A stretch of 64,000 nt of DNA from an uncultured Bacteroidales bacterium (GCA_902781515.1 CACZJU010000001.1:186001-250000), one strand, 5' to 3'. Counted from the first letter of the stretch, positions 53,347-62,118 are shown. Numbers and translations are program-made. The notes: a model not told the origin generated them from the letters alone.

Positions 53347-53979
53347 TTATGCCTTTTCGTCTTCTATTTTGTTGCGAGGCTCCTTCTTGGCGAGCATGAG
53401 GATGGTGTGGGCAAACTCTACAATCCACGTCTCGCTGTATCCCAGTGTTCCCTGTGCTTTACGTATTGCAGCAACACTGCGTCGCATGGCATCGTCTTTC
53501 CACGAATTTGATGTCAGAACCTCGTGTACGGTCTTTTCCGTCATCTGGCGCAGGGCTTTGTGGAAGAACGAAGGCAAACGTAGCTTCCATTGCATCAGTT
53601 GCCCCATGCTCATCATCAGATTTTGTGAAAAGTCTTGGAAAACAAGGAAGTAGGTCTGTACTTCTTGGGGTGTGCGGCAACGTTTCTTAATACTTTCGTC
53701 AATCTCTGCAAAGAAGCTGTCGGACATGCCGTACATCTCGCTCATCATTTTCTGGGCACGTTTCTTTTCGCCCACTCCGAGTTTGTTGTTCACTGTTGGC
53801 ACTTTCAGCGTCTGCTTGAAGACACGCAGGTCGGGAAATGCCGCCAAATTGCTAATGCCCAGGCGGGCTGCCATTGATGCCTGGTAATATACACGTACTA
53901 ACGTCATGAAGTCTTCCATGCCGCCAATACGCATCTGTTCGGCTTCTTTACGACCGAAAATCTTGTTCAATATCGACAT
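53347..53979 (-). CDS. Conserved-looking cytoplasmic protein, function unknown
   Basis: This is a 210-residue, mostly helical soluble protein without signal peptide or membrane segment; I do not recognise the family. Notable stretches are SILNKIFGRKEAEQMRIGGMEDFMTLVRVYYQASMAARLG, GVGEKKRAQKMMSEMYGMSDSFF, and a C-terminal AHTILMLAKKEPRNKIEDEKA. Its start overlaps the end of the pseudo-phosphoglycosyl transferase gene by 32 bp, so the two are translated as a pair and probably act together. Confidence 0.65.
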   Translation of the reverse strand: MSILNKIFGRKEAEQMRIGGMEDFMTLVRVYYQASMAARLGISNLAAFPDLRVFKQTLKVPTVNNKLGVGEKKRAQKMMSEMYGMSDSFFAEIDESIKKRCRTPQEVQTYFLVFQDFSQNLMMSMGQLMQWKLRLPSFFHKALRQMTEKTVHEVLTSNSWKDDAMRRSVAAIRKAQGTLGYSETWIVEFAHTILMLAKKEPRNKIEDEKA

Positions 53980-54346
53980 TGTTTTCTATGTTATTTGTTG
54001 TTTGTTCTTGGGTTGATGGGTCTAATGGGATCGAGGGGGCTACGATGGAGCCAGTGTCGTATGTTGCTGTGATTGTCAAGGGGATGTCACCACGCAGCAG
54101 GTTGATAAGTTGTGGCATGCGTGCTATGAAGCTATCTTTGTTATCTACGCGGAATGTAAGGGCATCGTATTCGTATCCGTCATCGCGACGGCGTATGCTT
54201 GTTACGATGGCGGGGCCTGCGCTGCGTCGTTTTACGATTACGGCCATTACGATGTATATTATGGGAAATACTGTCAGCAGGAAGAAAAAGCTGATAAGTA
54301 TCTCTATTATGCGCCCAAATGCGCGGTGAAACTCTATTTTAGTCAT
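53948..54346 (-). CDS. Truncated phosphoglycosyl-transferase-like pseudoenzyme
   Basis: This is a 132-residue protein that looks like a shortened, inactive relative of PglC/WcaJ-type phosphoglycosyl transferases. The membrane helix (FFFLLTVFPIIYIVMAVIVKRR) is followed by SAGPAIVTSIRRRDDGYEYDALTFRV and RMPQLINLLRGDIPLT, which align with GPAIFRQERIG, FNILKFRTM and ELPQLWNVLVGDMS of the active-looking enzyme at 23406. The catalytic Asp-Glu is replaced (A75, R76) and the C-terminal third with GPRP is missing. ATG 54346 is chosen because the -7 box at 54368-54375 lies inside the longer frame. It may act as a membrane anchor or regulator. Confidence 0.65.
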   Translation of the reverse strand: MTKIEFHRAFGRIIEILISFFFLLTVFPIIYIVMAVIVKRRSAGPAIVTSIRRRDDGYEYDALTFRVDNKDSFIARMPQLINLLRGDIPLTITATYDTGSIVAPSIPLDPSTQEQTTNNIENNVDIEQDFRS

Positions 54347-54367
54347 CTTGTTTTGGTAAATATCGCG

Positions 54368-54375
54368 CAAAGATA
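54368..54375 (-). promoter_or_regulatory. -7 box for the pseudo-PGT operon
   Basis: The minus-strand TATCTTTG matches TAnnTTTG, 22 bp before ATG 54346. Confidence 0.6.
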
Positions 54376-54501
54376 ATCATAAAATGGCAGTATAGCAAAC
54401 TTTTGCGCGTATAATTAATAATGTATATACGAATTAAAAAGTTTTTTATCATTAAATTGTAACTTTTTGTAAGATTTTTTGGCGGTTTGCTAACAAATTG
54501 T

Positions 54502-54509
54502 TACCTTTG
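54502..54509 (+). promoter_or_regulatory. Promoter of gdhA
   Basis: TACCTTTG (-7) has a TTTG at 54478-54481, 20 bp upstream (-33). The leader to ATG 54555 is about 40 nt and A/T-rich. Confidence 0.7.
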
Positions 54510-54554
54510 CAATCGAAAAGGTAAAAGATTGACACTTTTAATATTTAGTTTTTT

Positions 54555-55895
54555 ATGGACGCAAAGAAAGTTTTGGACGACTTGAAACGTCGTTTCCCCA
54601 ACGAGCCTGAGTATCATCAGGCAGTGGAAGAAGTGCTTGGTACTATTGAAGAAGAGTACAACAAACACCCCGAGTTTGACAAGGTAAACCTGATTGAGCG
54701 CTTATGCATTCCCGATCGCGTTTATCAGTTCCGTGTTACATGGATGGACGACAAGGGTCAAATCCAGACCAACATGGGTTATCGCATTCAGCACAACAAT
54801 GCCATTGGTCCGTACAAGGGCGGTATCCGTTTTCACTCAAGTGTGAACTTGGGTATTTTGAAGTTCCTGGCCTTCGAGCAGACCTTCAAGAACTCATTGA
54901 CAACACTGCCTATGGGTGGTGGTAAGGGCGGTTCCGACTTCAGCCCCCGTGGTAAGTCAAATGCTGAGGTTATGCGTTTCTGTCAGGCATTCATGCTTGA
55001 GTTGACTCGTCACATCGGTCCCAACATCGACGTTCCCGCTGGTGACATTGGTGTAGGTGGTCGCGAGGTTGGTTATATGTTCGGTATGTATAAGAAGCTG
55101 ACACGCGACTTCAGCGGCGTTCTCACAGGTAAGGGTCTGGAGTTCGGTGGTTCGCTGATTCGTCCCGAGGCTACTGGTTATGGTACCGTTTACTTCCTGC
55201 GTGCAATGCTGAAGACTAAGGGCGACAGCGTAGAAGGTAAGAAGGTCCTCATCTCTGGTGCTGGTAACGTTGCCCAGTACGCTGCCGAGAAGGTGCTGCA
55301 GTTGGGTGGTAAGGTGATGACCATGAGTGACTCAGATGGTTATATCTACGATCCAGACGGCATCGATCGCGAGAAACTCGATTATATTATGGAACTGAAG
55401 AACATCTATCGTGGACGTATCCGCGAGTATGTTGACCAGTATCCAAAGGCAAAGTACGTTGGCGATGGTGCAAAGCCTTGGTTCGAGAAGGCAGACATTG
55501 CCCTGCCTTGCGCTACTCAGAACGAGTTGAACGAGGAGCAGGCAAAGGCTCTGGTTGCCAATGGCGTTATTGCTGTTGCTGAAGGTGCCAACATGCCCTC
55601 TACTCCCGGTGCTATCCGCGTATTCCAGGAAGCTAAGATTCTGTACTCTCCCGGTAAGGCCAGCAATGCAGGTGGCGTATCTGTAAGTGGTCTGGAGATG
55701 TCTCAGAACTCTGAGCGTCTGAGCTGGAGTGCCGAAGAGGTTGACGCTAAGCTTCTCTGGATTATGGAGAACATCCACGAGAACTGCGTTAAATATGGTA
55801 AGGAAGCCGATGGCTATGTCAACTATGTGAAGGGCGCAAATGTTGCCGGCTTCATGAAGGTTGCCAAAGCTATGATGGCTCAGGGCATCGTATAG
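54555..55895 (+). CDS. gdhA: Glutamate dehydrogenase
   Basis: This enzyme makes glutamate from 2-oxoglutarate and ammonia, usually with NADPH in this family, and is a main ammonia-assimilation route in Bacteroidales. The hexameric ~446-residue class is recognised by the MGYRIQHNNAIGPYKGGIRFH substrate site, LPMGGGKGGSDF (catalytic Lys), DVPAGDIGVGGREVG and RPEATGYG, with the nucleotide-binding VLISGAGNVAQYAAEKV loop. Strong codon bias and a consensus promoter suggest high expression. It is monocistronic, with a hairpin terminator 28 bp downstream. Confidence 0.97.
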   Translation: MDAKKVLDDLKRRFPNEPEYHQAVEEVLGTIEEEYNKHPEFDKVNLIERLCIPDRVYQFRVTWMDDKGQIQTNMGYRIQHNNAIGPYKGGIRFHSSVNLGILKFLAFEQTFKNSLTTLPMGGGKGGSDFSPRGKSNAEVMRFCQAFMLELTRHIGPNIDVPAGDIGVGGREVGYMFGMYKKLTRDFSGVLTGKGLEFGGSLIRPEATGYGTVYFLRAMLKTKGDSVEGKKVLISGAGNVAQYAAEKVLQLGGKVMTMSDSDGYIYDPDGIDREKLDYIMELKNIYRGRIREYVDQYPKAKYVGDGAKPWFEKADIALPCATQNELNEEQAKALVANGVIAVAEGANMPSTPGAIRVFQEAKILYSPGKASNAGGVSVSGLEMSQNSERLSWSAEEVDAKLLWIMENIHENCVKYGKEADGYVNYVKGANVAGFMKVAKAMMAQGIV

Positions 55896-55922
55896 TAATA
55901 GTTGCTTTATAATGTGTGTGAA

Positions 55923-55957
55923 GGGCGGAGCCTCTAATTTGAGGCTTCGCTCTTTTG
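55923..55957 (+). terminator. gdhA terminator
   Basis: A 12-bp stem, GGGCGGAGCCTC / GAGGCTTCGCTC, is followed by TTTTGTTTT. The T tract overlaps the TTTG that serves as -33 element for the next gene. Confidence 0.85.
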
Positions 55958-55976
55958 TTTTATCAGATATAATTGT

Positions 55977-55984
55977 TAACTTTG
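55977..55984 (+). promoter_or_regulatory. Promoter of the GH3-serB pair
   Basis: TAACTTTG (-7) has a TTTG at 55954-55957, 19 bp upstream, sharing bases with the gdhA terminator tail. Confidence 0.7.
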
Positions 55985-56017
55985 TTGCGCTAAACGCGTC
56001 AATACATTGTTAATATT

Positions 56018-58594
56018 ATGAAAAGCAATACCATAATCCTTTTGGCCTTAGTGTTTTGTCTGGGCGTATCGGCTCAGCAGTTGCCATATCAGAATCCTAA
56101 TCTTAGTGCCCGTGAGCGGGCTCGTGATTTGTGTGGTCGTTTGACTTTGGAAGAAAAAGCGCAACTGATGCTTGACGAAAGCCCTGCAATTCCTCGTCTC
56201 GGAATTAAGAAATTCTATTGGTGGAGCGAGGCCCTTCATGGAGCTGCAAATCAAGGCAACGTTACGGTCTTTCCAGAACCTGTAGGTATGGCTGCATCGT
56301 GGAATCCCGAATTGCTCTATCATGTTTTCGATATCGCCAGCACAGAAATGCGTGCACAATATCACAAACGTATTGGTAGTGGCGGTGAGGACGAGAAGTT
56401 CCATAGTCTGAGCGTATGGACGCCGAATGTCAATATATTCCGCGACCCACGATGGGGAAGAGGTCAGGAGACTTATGGCGAAGACCCATATCTTACGGGT
56501 GTTATGGGTGCTGCTGTTGTTAGAGGATTGCAAGGGCCAGAGGATGCAAAATACCGTAAGTTGTGGGCATGTGCCAAGCACTATGCCGTGCACAGCGGAC
56601 CCGAATACACCCGTCATACTGCAAATCTCAATAATGTATCCCTTCGTGATCTTCAGGAAACTTATCTGCCAGCCTTCAAGGTGCTTGTGCAGGATGCCAA
56701 GGTTCGCGAGGTTATGTGTGCCTATCAGCGTCTTGACGATGAACCCTGTTGTGGCAATAGCCGATTGTTGCAGCAGATTCTTCGCGATGAATGGGGCTTC
56801 CAGTATCTTGTCGTCAGCGATTGTGGCGCGGTAAGTGATTTCCATCAGAATCACAAGACATCGAGTGATGCGGTACATGCAGCTGCCGTAGGAACTGTTG
56901 CAGGCACAGACGTGGAGTGCGGTTGGGGATATGTCTATCGCAGTATTCCCGAGGCAGTAAAGCGCGGCTTTATAACAGAGGCTGAGGTGGATAAACATGT
57001 TCTTCGTCTTCTGGAGGGACGTTTCGACCTTGGAGAGATGGATGACCCATCACTCGTCGAGTGGTCGAAGATTCCATATAGCGTGATGTCATCACCCGCG
57101 CATCAGAAGACGGCACTCGATATGGCGCGTCAGAGTATTGTTCTGCTCCAGAACAAGAATAACATACTGCCTTTGAAGGCAAATAAGGAGCGCATAGCAG
57201 TTATTGGTCCCAATGCTCACAATGTGGCAATGATGTGGGGTAACTACAATGGTGTGCCCAATCATACCACAACCATTCTCGATGGAATACGCGCCCGTCA
57301 GAAGAAAGTCCTTTATCTGCCTGGCTGTGATTTGGTTGATGATAAGGTTATGGATGGTCTGATGGATAAGGAGTGTCAGATGGCTGGTAAGAAAGGCTTG
57401 CGTGGTACATTCTGGAACAACACGGAAATGAAGGGTAATCCCGTATCTGTTCAGTATTTCACGGCTCCAATGGCGGTTACTACGGCCGGTTTCCACAATT
57501 TTGCCCCGAATGTCAATATTACCGACTTCTCAGGACGTTACGAGACTGTGTTCACTCCTAAGACCGCTGGTGAATACGTAGTCAATGTGGAGGGTACGGG
57601 GCATTTCGAGGTGTACGTCGATGGTGTTGAGAAGCAAAAACAGCACACTTGGCGCACAACTGCCACTCGCACTGCCATTCAGGCAGAAGCGGGAAGGTCA
57701 TATAACATAGAAATCCGATACCAGTTTGTTCCCACTTGGGGCGCTGACCTAAAGATAAACGTGGCAAAAGAAGAGAAAATCAATTATCAGACACTTATCG
57801 ACCAGCTCAAGGGTATCAATACGGTTGTGTTTGTAGGTGGAATTTCACCAGCTCTCGAAGGCGAGGAGATGCCGGTTAATGTTGAGGGCTTCAAGGGGGG
57901 CGACCGTACAAACATTGAGTTGCCTCGCGTTCAGCGGGAATTCCTTCACGCCTTAAAGCAGGCAGGAAAGCACATTGTCTTCGTCAACTGTTCAGGCTCT
58001 GCTATTGCATTGCAGCCGGAAACGGAAACTTGTGACGCTATCGTTCAGGCTTGGTATGCAGGTCAGGAGGGCGGCACAGCCATTGCTGAAATACTGTTTG
58101 GTATCACGAATCCCAGTGGTAAACTGCCAGTTACTTTCTATAAGAACAGCGAACAGTTGCCCGACTACGAGGATTACTCGATGAAGGGACGTACCTATCG
58201 TTACTTCTCAGATGCTTTGTTCCCGTTTGGATATGGTCTTAGCTATACCAATTTTGAGGTCGGAGAAGCCAAGCTTGAAAATGATAAATTCGACTGCACG
58301 CTGACTGTTCCCGTGTCTAACAAGGGCAAGCGCGATGGTACAGAGGTGCTGCAGCTTTACATTCGCAATCTCGAGGATGCAGAAGGACCGCTACGTTCAC
58401 TTCGTGCTTTCAAGCGTGTTGATGTTAAGGCCGGGCAGACGGTTGATGTTAAATTGAATCTGGATGCTCGTTCATTCGAATTCTTCGATCCCAATAGCAA
58501 TGCTATGTGCACTCGTCCTGGTCGTTACGAATTGCTCTATGGTACCAGTTCTGACCCCAAGGACCTGCGTACTCTACCACTGACTATTAAATAA
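56018..58594 (+). CDS. GH3 family beta-glycosidase with PA14 domain
   Basis: This exported glycoside hydrolase of family 3 has 858 residues, with a signal peptide ending GVSAQ. The N-terminal barrel (about 30-330) has WWSEALHGAANQG, CAKHYAVHSGPE and the nucleophile region LVVSDCGAVSDF (Asp). A second alpha/beta domain (about 365-665) is interrupted by a PA14 domain (about 465-590; YETVFTPKTAGEYVVNVEG), and a fibronectin-like domain ends the protein (about 740-855). The WWSEALHG form is typical of beta-xylosidase/beta-glucosidase members acting on plant glycans. No SusCD pair is next to it. serB follows after 13 bp. Confidence 0.92.
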   Translation: MKSNTIILLALVFCLGVSAQQLPYQNPNLSARERARDLCGRLTLEEKAQLMLDESPAIPRLGIKKFYWWSEALHGAANQGNVTVFPEPVGMAASWNPELLYHVFDIASTEMRAQYHKRIGSGGEDEKFHSLSVWTPNVNIFRDPRWGRGQETYGEDPYLTGVMGAAVVRGLQGPEDAKYRKLWACAKHYAVHSGPEYTRHTANLNNVSLRDLQETYLPAFKVLVQDAKVREVMCAYQRLDDEPCCGNSRLLQQILRDEWGFQYLVVSDCGAVSDFHQNHKTSSDAVHAAAVGTVAGTDVECGWGYVYRSIPEAVKRGFITEAEVDKHVLRLLEGRFDLGEMDDPSLVEWSKIPYSVMSSPAHQKTALDMARQSIVLLQNKNNILPLKANKERIAVIGPNAHNVAMMWGNYNGVPNHTTTILDGIRARQKKVLYLPGCDLVDDKVMDGLMDKECQMAGKKGLRGTFWNNTEMKGNPVSVQYFTAPMAVTTAGFHNFAPNVNITDFSGRYETVFTPKTAGEYVVNVEGTGHFEVYVDGVEKQKQHTWRTTATRTAIQAEAGRSYNIEIRYQFVPTWGADLKINVAKEEKINYQTLIDQLKGINTVVFVGGISPALEGEEMPVNVEGFKGGDRTNIELPRVQREFLHALKQAGKHIVFVNCSGSAIALQPETETCDAIVQAWYAGQEGGTAIAEILFGITNPSGKLPVTFYKNSEQLPDYEDYSMKGRTYRYFSDALFPFGYGLSYTNFEVGEAKLENDKFDCTLTVPVSNKGKRDGTEVLQLYIRNLEDAEGPLRSLRAFKRVDVKAGQTVDVKLNLDARSFEFFDPNSNAMCTRPGRYELLYGTSSDPKDLRTLPLTIK

Positions 58595-58607
58595 TACATA
58601 ATTATAT

Positions 58608-59831
58608 ATGGAAAACAAGAAAGAACTGATATTGCTGCGTATCACGGGTGAGGATCGTCCGGGTTTGACAGCCAGCTTTATGGAAATCTTGGCACGCTAC
58701 GATGCCGATGTAATGGATATCGGTCAGGCCGACATACATAATACATTGTCGCTTGGCATTATGATATATGTAGATGAGGCCAATTCCGGTCAGGTAATGA
58801 AACATGTATTGTTCAAGGCCAGCGAGCTTGGTGTTACAGTCCATTTCGCCCCTGTCAGCGAGAAGGAATACAACGCTTGGGTGGGCCGTCAAGGCAAGAA
58901 CCGTGCCATACTGACTGTCCTTGGACGTCGCTTGGAGGCTCGTCAGATAGAGGCTGTAACGAAGATTATCGCCAATCAAGGATTGAATATCGACTCTATC
59001 CGTCGTCTAACAGGTCGTCCCCCTCTTCATGAGGATAAGGATTCTGCTAAGGCATGTATCGAATTCTCAGTCCGCGGCACTCCCAACGACAAGGCCCAGC
59101 TTCACGAACAGTTGATGCGCCTGTCGTCGGAGATGGAGGTTGATTTTTCATATCAGAAGGATGATATGTACCGCCGTATGCGCCGTCTTATTTGCTTCGA
59201 TATGGATTCTACGCTCATTCAGACGGAGTGCATCGATGAACTGGCAGAGCGTAACGGTGTGGGCGCAGAAGTACGTGCAATTACCGAGAGCGCAATGCGT
59301 GGCGAGATTGATTTCAAGGAGAGCTTCACCCGTCGTGTCGCTCTTTTGAAGGGTCTCGATATCAGTGTTATGCAGGACATTGCCGAGCATTTGCCTATGA
59401 CAGAGGGCGTTGAACGCTTGATGATGGTTCTGAAGCGATATGGCTACAAGATTGCTCTGCTTTCAGGTGGATTCACCTTCTTTGGCGAATACCTTCAGAA
59501 GAAACTTGGCATAGATTATGTTTATGCTAATGAGCTGGAGGTTGGCGAGGACAATAAACTGACAGGTCGCTATGTGGGCGATATTGTCGATGGTCATCGC
59601 AAGGCCGAACTGTTGCGCTTGATTGCTCAAGTAGAGAAGGTTGATTTGGAACAGACTATCGCTGTTGGTGATGGAGCCAACGACCTGCCTATGCTTTCAC
59701 TCGCAGGATTAGGAATTGCGTTCCATGCTAAGCCGCGTGTCGTTGCTAACGCCCGTCAGAGCATCAATACAATAGGCATCGATGGCGTTCTTTACTTCCT
59801 CGGCTTCAAGGATTCCTACCTCCATATGTAA
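58608..59831 (+). CDS. serB: Phosphoserine phosphatase with N-terminal ACT domains
   Basis: This enzyme performs the last step of serine synthesis. Two ACT-type regulatory domains occupy about residues 1-180 (LLRITGEDRPGLTASFMEIL; AILTVLGRRLEARQIEAVTKI), probably sensing serine. The HAD domain (about 185-400) has motif I CFDMDSTLIQTECIDELA, motif II LLSGGFTFFGEYL, the motif III Lys in GHRKAELL, and motif IV VGDGANDLPMLSLAGLGIAFHAKP. The 407 residues match SerB of the ACT-containing type. It is probably co-transcribed with the GH3 gene. The gap to the convergent next gene is a heptamer array rather than a clear terminator. Confidence 0.95.
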   Translation: MENKKELILLRITGEDRPGLTASFMEILARYDADVMDIGQADIHNTLSLGIMIYVDEANSGQVMKHVLFKASELGVTVHFAPVSEKEYNAWVGRQGKNRAILTVLGRRLEARQIEAVTKIIANQGLNIDSIRRLTGRPPLHEDKDSAKACIEFSVRGTPNDKAQLHEQLMRLSSEMEVDFSYQKDDMYRRMRRLICFDMDSTLIQTECIDELAERNGVGAEVRAITESAMRGEIDFKESFTRRVALLKGLDISVMQDIAEHLPMTEGVERLMMVLKRYGYKIALLSGGFTFFGEYLQKKLGIDYVYANELEVGEDNKLTGRYVGDIVDGHRKAELLRLIAQVEKVDLEQTIAVGDGANDLPMLSLAGLGIAFHAKPRVVANARQSINTIGIDGVLYFLGFKDSYLHM

Positions 59832-59858
59832 CTTCTCACCTCTCACTTCTCACTTCAT
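59831..59858. repeat. Heptamer array between convergent genes
   Basis: Units acttctc, acctctc, acttctc, acttcat begin at the last base of the serB stop and extend over the stop and last codons of the hemolysin III gene. Confidence 0.7.
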
Positions 59859-60491
59859 CAGGATTCCCCACACAGCAATAATGTGGCAGACGGAGCCTGC
59901 GAGGACGAAGAAGTGAAATACGGAGTGCAGGTAGGGGCGTTCGTGCAGGGTGTAGAATAGTGCACCTGTGATGTAGCATACGCCTTCGGCAACTATCCAT
60001 GCAAAACTTTCTGGAATAACTTCCAGCAAGGGTTTCAGTGCAACGAGACACGACAGTCCCATAACAACGAAACATATAGTCTCGAGGTTGCTGTGTTCTT
60101 TCAGTTTGACAAAACTCATCACAGTACCCACGATAGCACACGTCCAAACGAAGGCGAACAAAGCCCATCCCCAAGCTCCTTGCTGACGCAGGGCAATAAG
60201 TGTGATGGGGGAGTATGAACCTGCTATGTGCCAGTAGATTGCTGCGTGGTCAAACTTGCGCAGAACCTCTTTCGCTTTACATTGCGAAGGTAAAGCGTGA
60301 TATATGGTTGAGGCAATGTACGACGAAAGCATCCCGAACAGGTAGAGCCAGATGCCGAATTCTGCCCATCCGTCGCCCTGACGATATACCCACCATAGGA
60401 ACAGCACGCCCATGACGAGTCCCAGCAAGATGCCGGCCCCATGTGATGAAGAATTAATGATTTCTTCTTTCTTTGTATAATTGATAGCCAT
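59850..60491 (-). CDS. Hemolysin III/PAQR family membrane protein
   Basis: This seven-helix membrane protein of the HlyIII/YqfA (TrhA, PAQR) family has 213 residues. The predicted zinc site is visible: SYIASTIYHAL (Ser/His), KFDHAAIYWHIAGSYSP (Asp/His) and the C-terminal HSVFHFFVLAGSVCHIIAV (His pair). Family members influence membrane fluidity and may be hydrolases; the hemolysin name comes from a Bacillus protein and need not imply toxin activity. It has its own promoter at 60513-60520. Confidence 0.9.
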   Translation of the reverse strand: MAINYTKKEEIINSSSHGAGILLGLVMGVLFLWWVYRQGDGWAEFGIWLYLFGMLSSYIASTIYHALPSQCKAKEVLRKFDHAAIYWHIAGSYSPITLIALRQQGAWGWALFAFVWTCAIVGTVMSFVKLKEHSNLETICFVVMGLSCLVALKPLLEVIPESFAWIVAEGVCYITGALFYTLHERPYLHSVFHFFVLAGSVCHIIAVWGILMK

Positions 60492-60512
60492 CTTTTTACC
60501 TTAAAATCGCAG

Positions 60513-60520
60513 CAAAGGTA
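60513..60520 (-). promoter_or_regulatory. -7 box for the hemolysin III gene
   Basis: The minus-strand TACCTTTG matches TAnnTTTG, 22 bp before the ATG. Confidence 0.65.
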
Positions 60521-60573
60521 CGATATTTTATTTACTTTTTTAAGTTTTTGTATCAATTATACGATATTATGTG

Positions 60574-60581
60574 TAATTTTG
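60574..60581 (+). promoter_or_regulatory. Promoter of the histidine-kinase-like gene
   Basis: TAATTTTG fits TAnnTTTG, with TTTG at 60547-60550. It lies downstream of an in-frame ATG at 60548, supporting the start at 60608. Confidence 0.6.
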
Positions 60582-60607
60582 CAGTGATAATTGAAAGAAA
60601 TGGTTAT

Positions 60608-62104
60608 ATGAAAAGAAAACTTTTGTTACTGATATTGTGTTTAGCACCTTGTTGGGTTTGTGCTGAAGCTGAGCAGGTTAGCGATTTGCAGCAGCAGGCT
60701 GAGGCTGACATAAAGAAGGGCAATCCTGTAGGTGCCCGTTACCTTTATATTAAGGCTTACAAGGACTATGCAGCAAAGAAACAGACCAAAGAAGCTGTGG
60801 AATGCGGTGTGAAGGCAACCGACCTGTATTGTAGGGACAATATGTATAAAGAGGCTTTCGAAATGTTACGCGATGTTGAATATACGATTTCCGGTGTCAG
60901 CGATAAGGCTGAGCGTGCGGCTCTCTATTATCAGACTTCGTTGCAGAGGATGAAGATGTATTCTAATATCCACAGACCTGCCAACGCCAAAGAGCAGCTT
61001 GATGCTATGGAGCGTCAGGCTAAGGCATCTGGTAATGATGCGGTAATTAATGACATGCTATATAATAAGACTATTTATTACTATTCTGTTGGTCAGACTC
61101 AGAAGGGAAATGAAGCTTTTAAAGAGATGACTGACCGTATGACTGCTCAGAAAGAGTTCGGCAGGGTAGAGGATGTATATAAGACTCTGATTAACAACGG
61201 ACGTCGTTCGGGTAATGCAGGTCTCGTGGATCAGTCGTATAAGAGTTATGTGGCTTGGAAGGACTCTGTAGCTCAGTTGCAGAGGACAGCTGAAACAGAT
61301 TCCCTGAAGAACAGGATTGCTGAAGGCGAAGAAGGTATTGAACAGCGTGACAAATCATTGTCGCGTCGTCGTGCTGCCATTGTAGCACTGGGTGTCGTGG
61401 CTATCGCACTCGCTGTCGTGCTGGTGCTCGCAGTCATTGCTCTCTTGCGTTCCATCGCGGTCACTCGCCGTTTGAAGCAAAAGGTACGCATAGCTAATGA
61501 GAATATTGCAATAAAGGCCCATTTCATCGGAAATATCTCTGCTCAGCTTGCTCCCACATTGCAGAAGTTGGATAATAGTAGTCCAGAGGTAGTAGCCCTG
61601 AAGAACTTTACAAACCACATTCAGACGTTGTCAGAACTGGAAAGCAATCCAGAAGAACAACTTGAATACGAAGAAGTGCAGATTCAGCCTTTCTGCGATG
61701 AAATGGTTGAAAAAGTTCGTCCTAATGTAAAGTTGGGTGTGAACCTAAAGGTTGATGCTCCCAAGGTGCGCGTTAATATGAATAAAGAATATGTGTCGCA
61801 CATACTTCACCACTTGCTCTCAAACGCTGCTTATTATGCTTCCGATGGCGGTAGCATCTGGCTCGATTTCAAGATGCGCGGTCCCCACAGTTGCCAGTTC
61901 ATTGTTTCAAACACCGGCCAGTATATACCCGAGGATAAACAAGAGGATGTCTTTAAGCCCTTCGTTGAAGTGCGCGACCTCACCGAAGGCGATGGTCTTG
62001 GTCTTCCCATCTGCCGTCAAATGGCAATGAATATGAACGGCGAGCTCACTATCGACCCATCCTTCACCAAGGGCACTCGCTTCATCCTCAGCCTCCACTC
62101 ATAG
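60608..62104 (+). CDS. TPR-containing histidine-kinase-like protein without the usual H-box His
   Basis: This is a 498-residue membrane protein. The signal peptide (MKRKLLLLILCLAPCWVCA) leads a periplasmic helical repeat region of TPR type (about 25-235). A coiled coil and a membrane helix (about 258-282) follow, then a cytoplasmic HATPase domain (about 380-497) with the N box ILHHLLSNAAYY and GDGLGLPIC lid. The dimerisation helix reads HFIGNISAQLAPTL where kinases have S-H-E-x-R-T-P-L, so the usual phosphoacceptor His is absent; the G1 box is also degenerate (NTGQYIPE). It may be an ATP-binding sensor that does not autophosphorylate. No response regulator is adjacent. Confidence 0.8.
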   Translation: MKRKLLLLILCLAPCWVCAEAEQVSDLQQQAEADIKKGNPVGARYLYIKAYKDYAAKKQTKEAVECGVKATDLYCRDNMYKEAFEMLRDVEYTISGVSDKAERAALYYQTSLQRMKMYSNIHRPANAKEQLDAMERQAKASGNDAVINDMLYNKTIYYYSVGQTQKGNEAFKEMTDRMTAQKEFGRVEDVYKTLINNGRRSGNAGLVDQSYKSYVAWKDSVAQLQRTAETDSLKNRIAEGEEGIEQRDKSLSRRRAAIVALGVVAIALAVVLVLAVIALLRSIAVTRRLKQKVRIANENIAIKAHFIGNISAQLAPTLQKLDNSSPEVVALKNFTNHIQTLSELESNPEEQLEYEEVQIQPFCDEMVEKVRPNVKLGVNLKVDAPKVRVNMNKEYVSHILHHLLSNAAYYASDGGSIWLDFKMRGPHSCQFIVSNTGQYIPEDKQEDVFKPFVEVRDLTEGDGLGLPICRQMAMNMNGELTIDPSFTKGTRFILSLHS

Positions 62105-62118
62105 ATGTAATGAAAGAG

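Noticed and set aside
60548-60607. Earlier in-frame start for the histidine-kinase-like gene
   Set aside because: The -7 box at 60574-60581 lies inside this stretch and the signal peptide begins at ATG 60608. Equivalent upstream extensions were rejected for rpoD (to 41499), hpt (to 19127), the EEP gene (to 14944) and the pseudo-PGT (to 54370).
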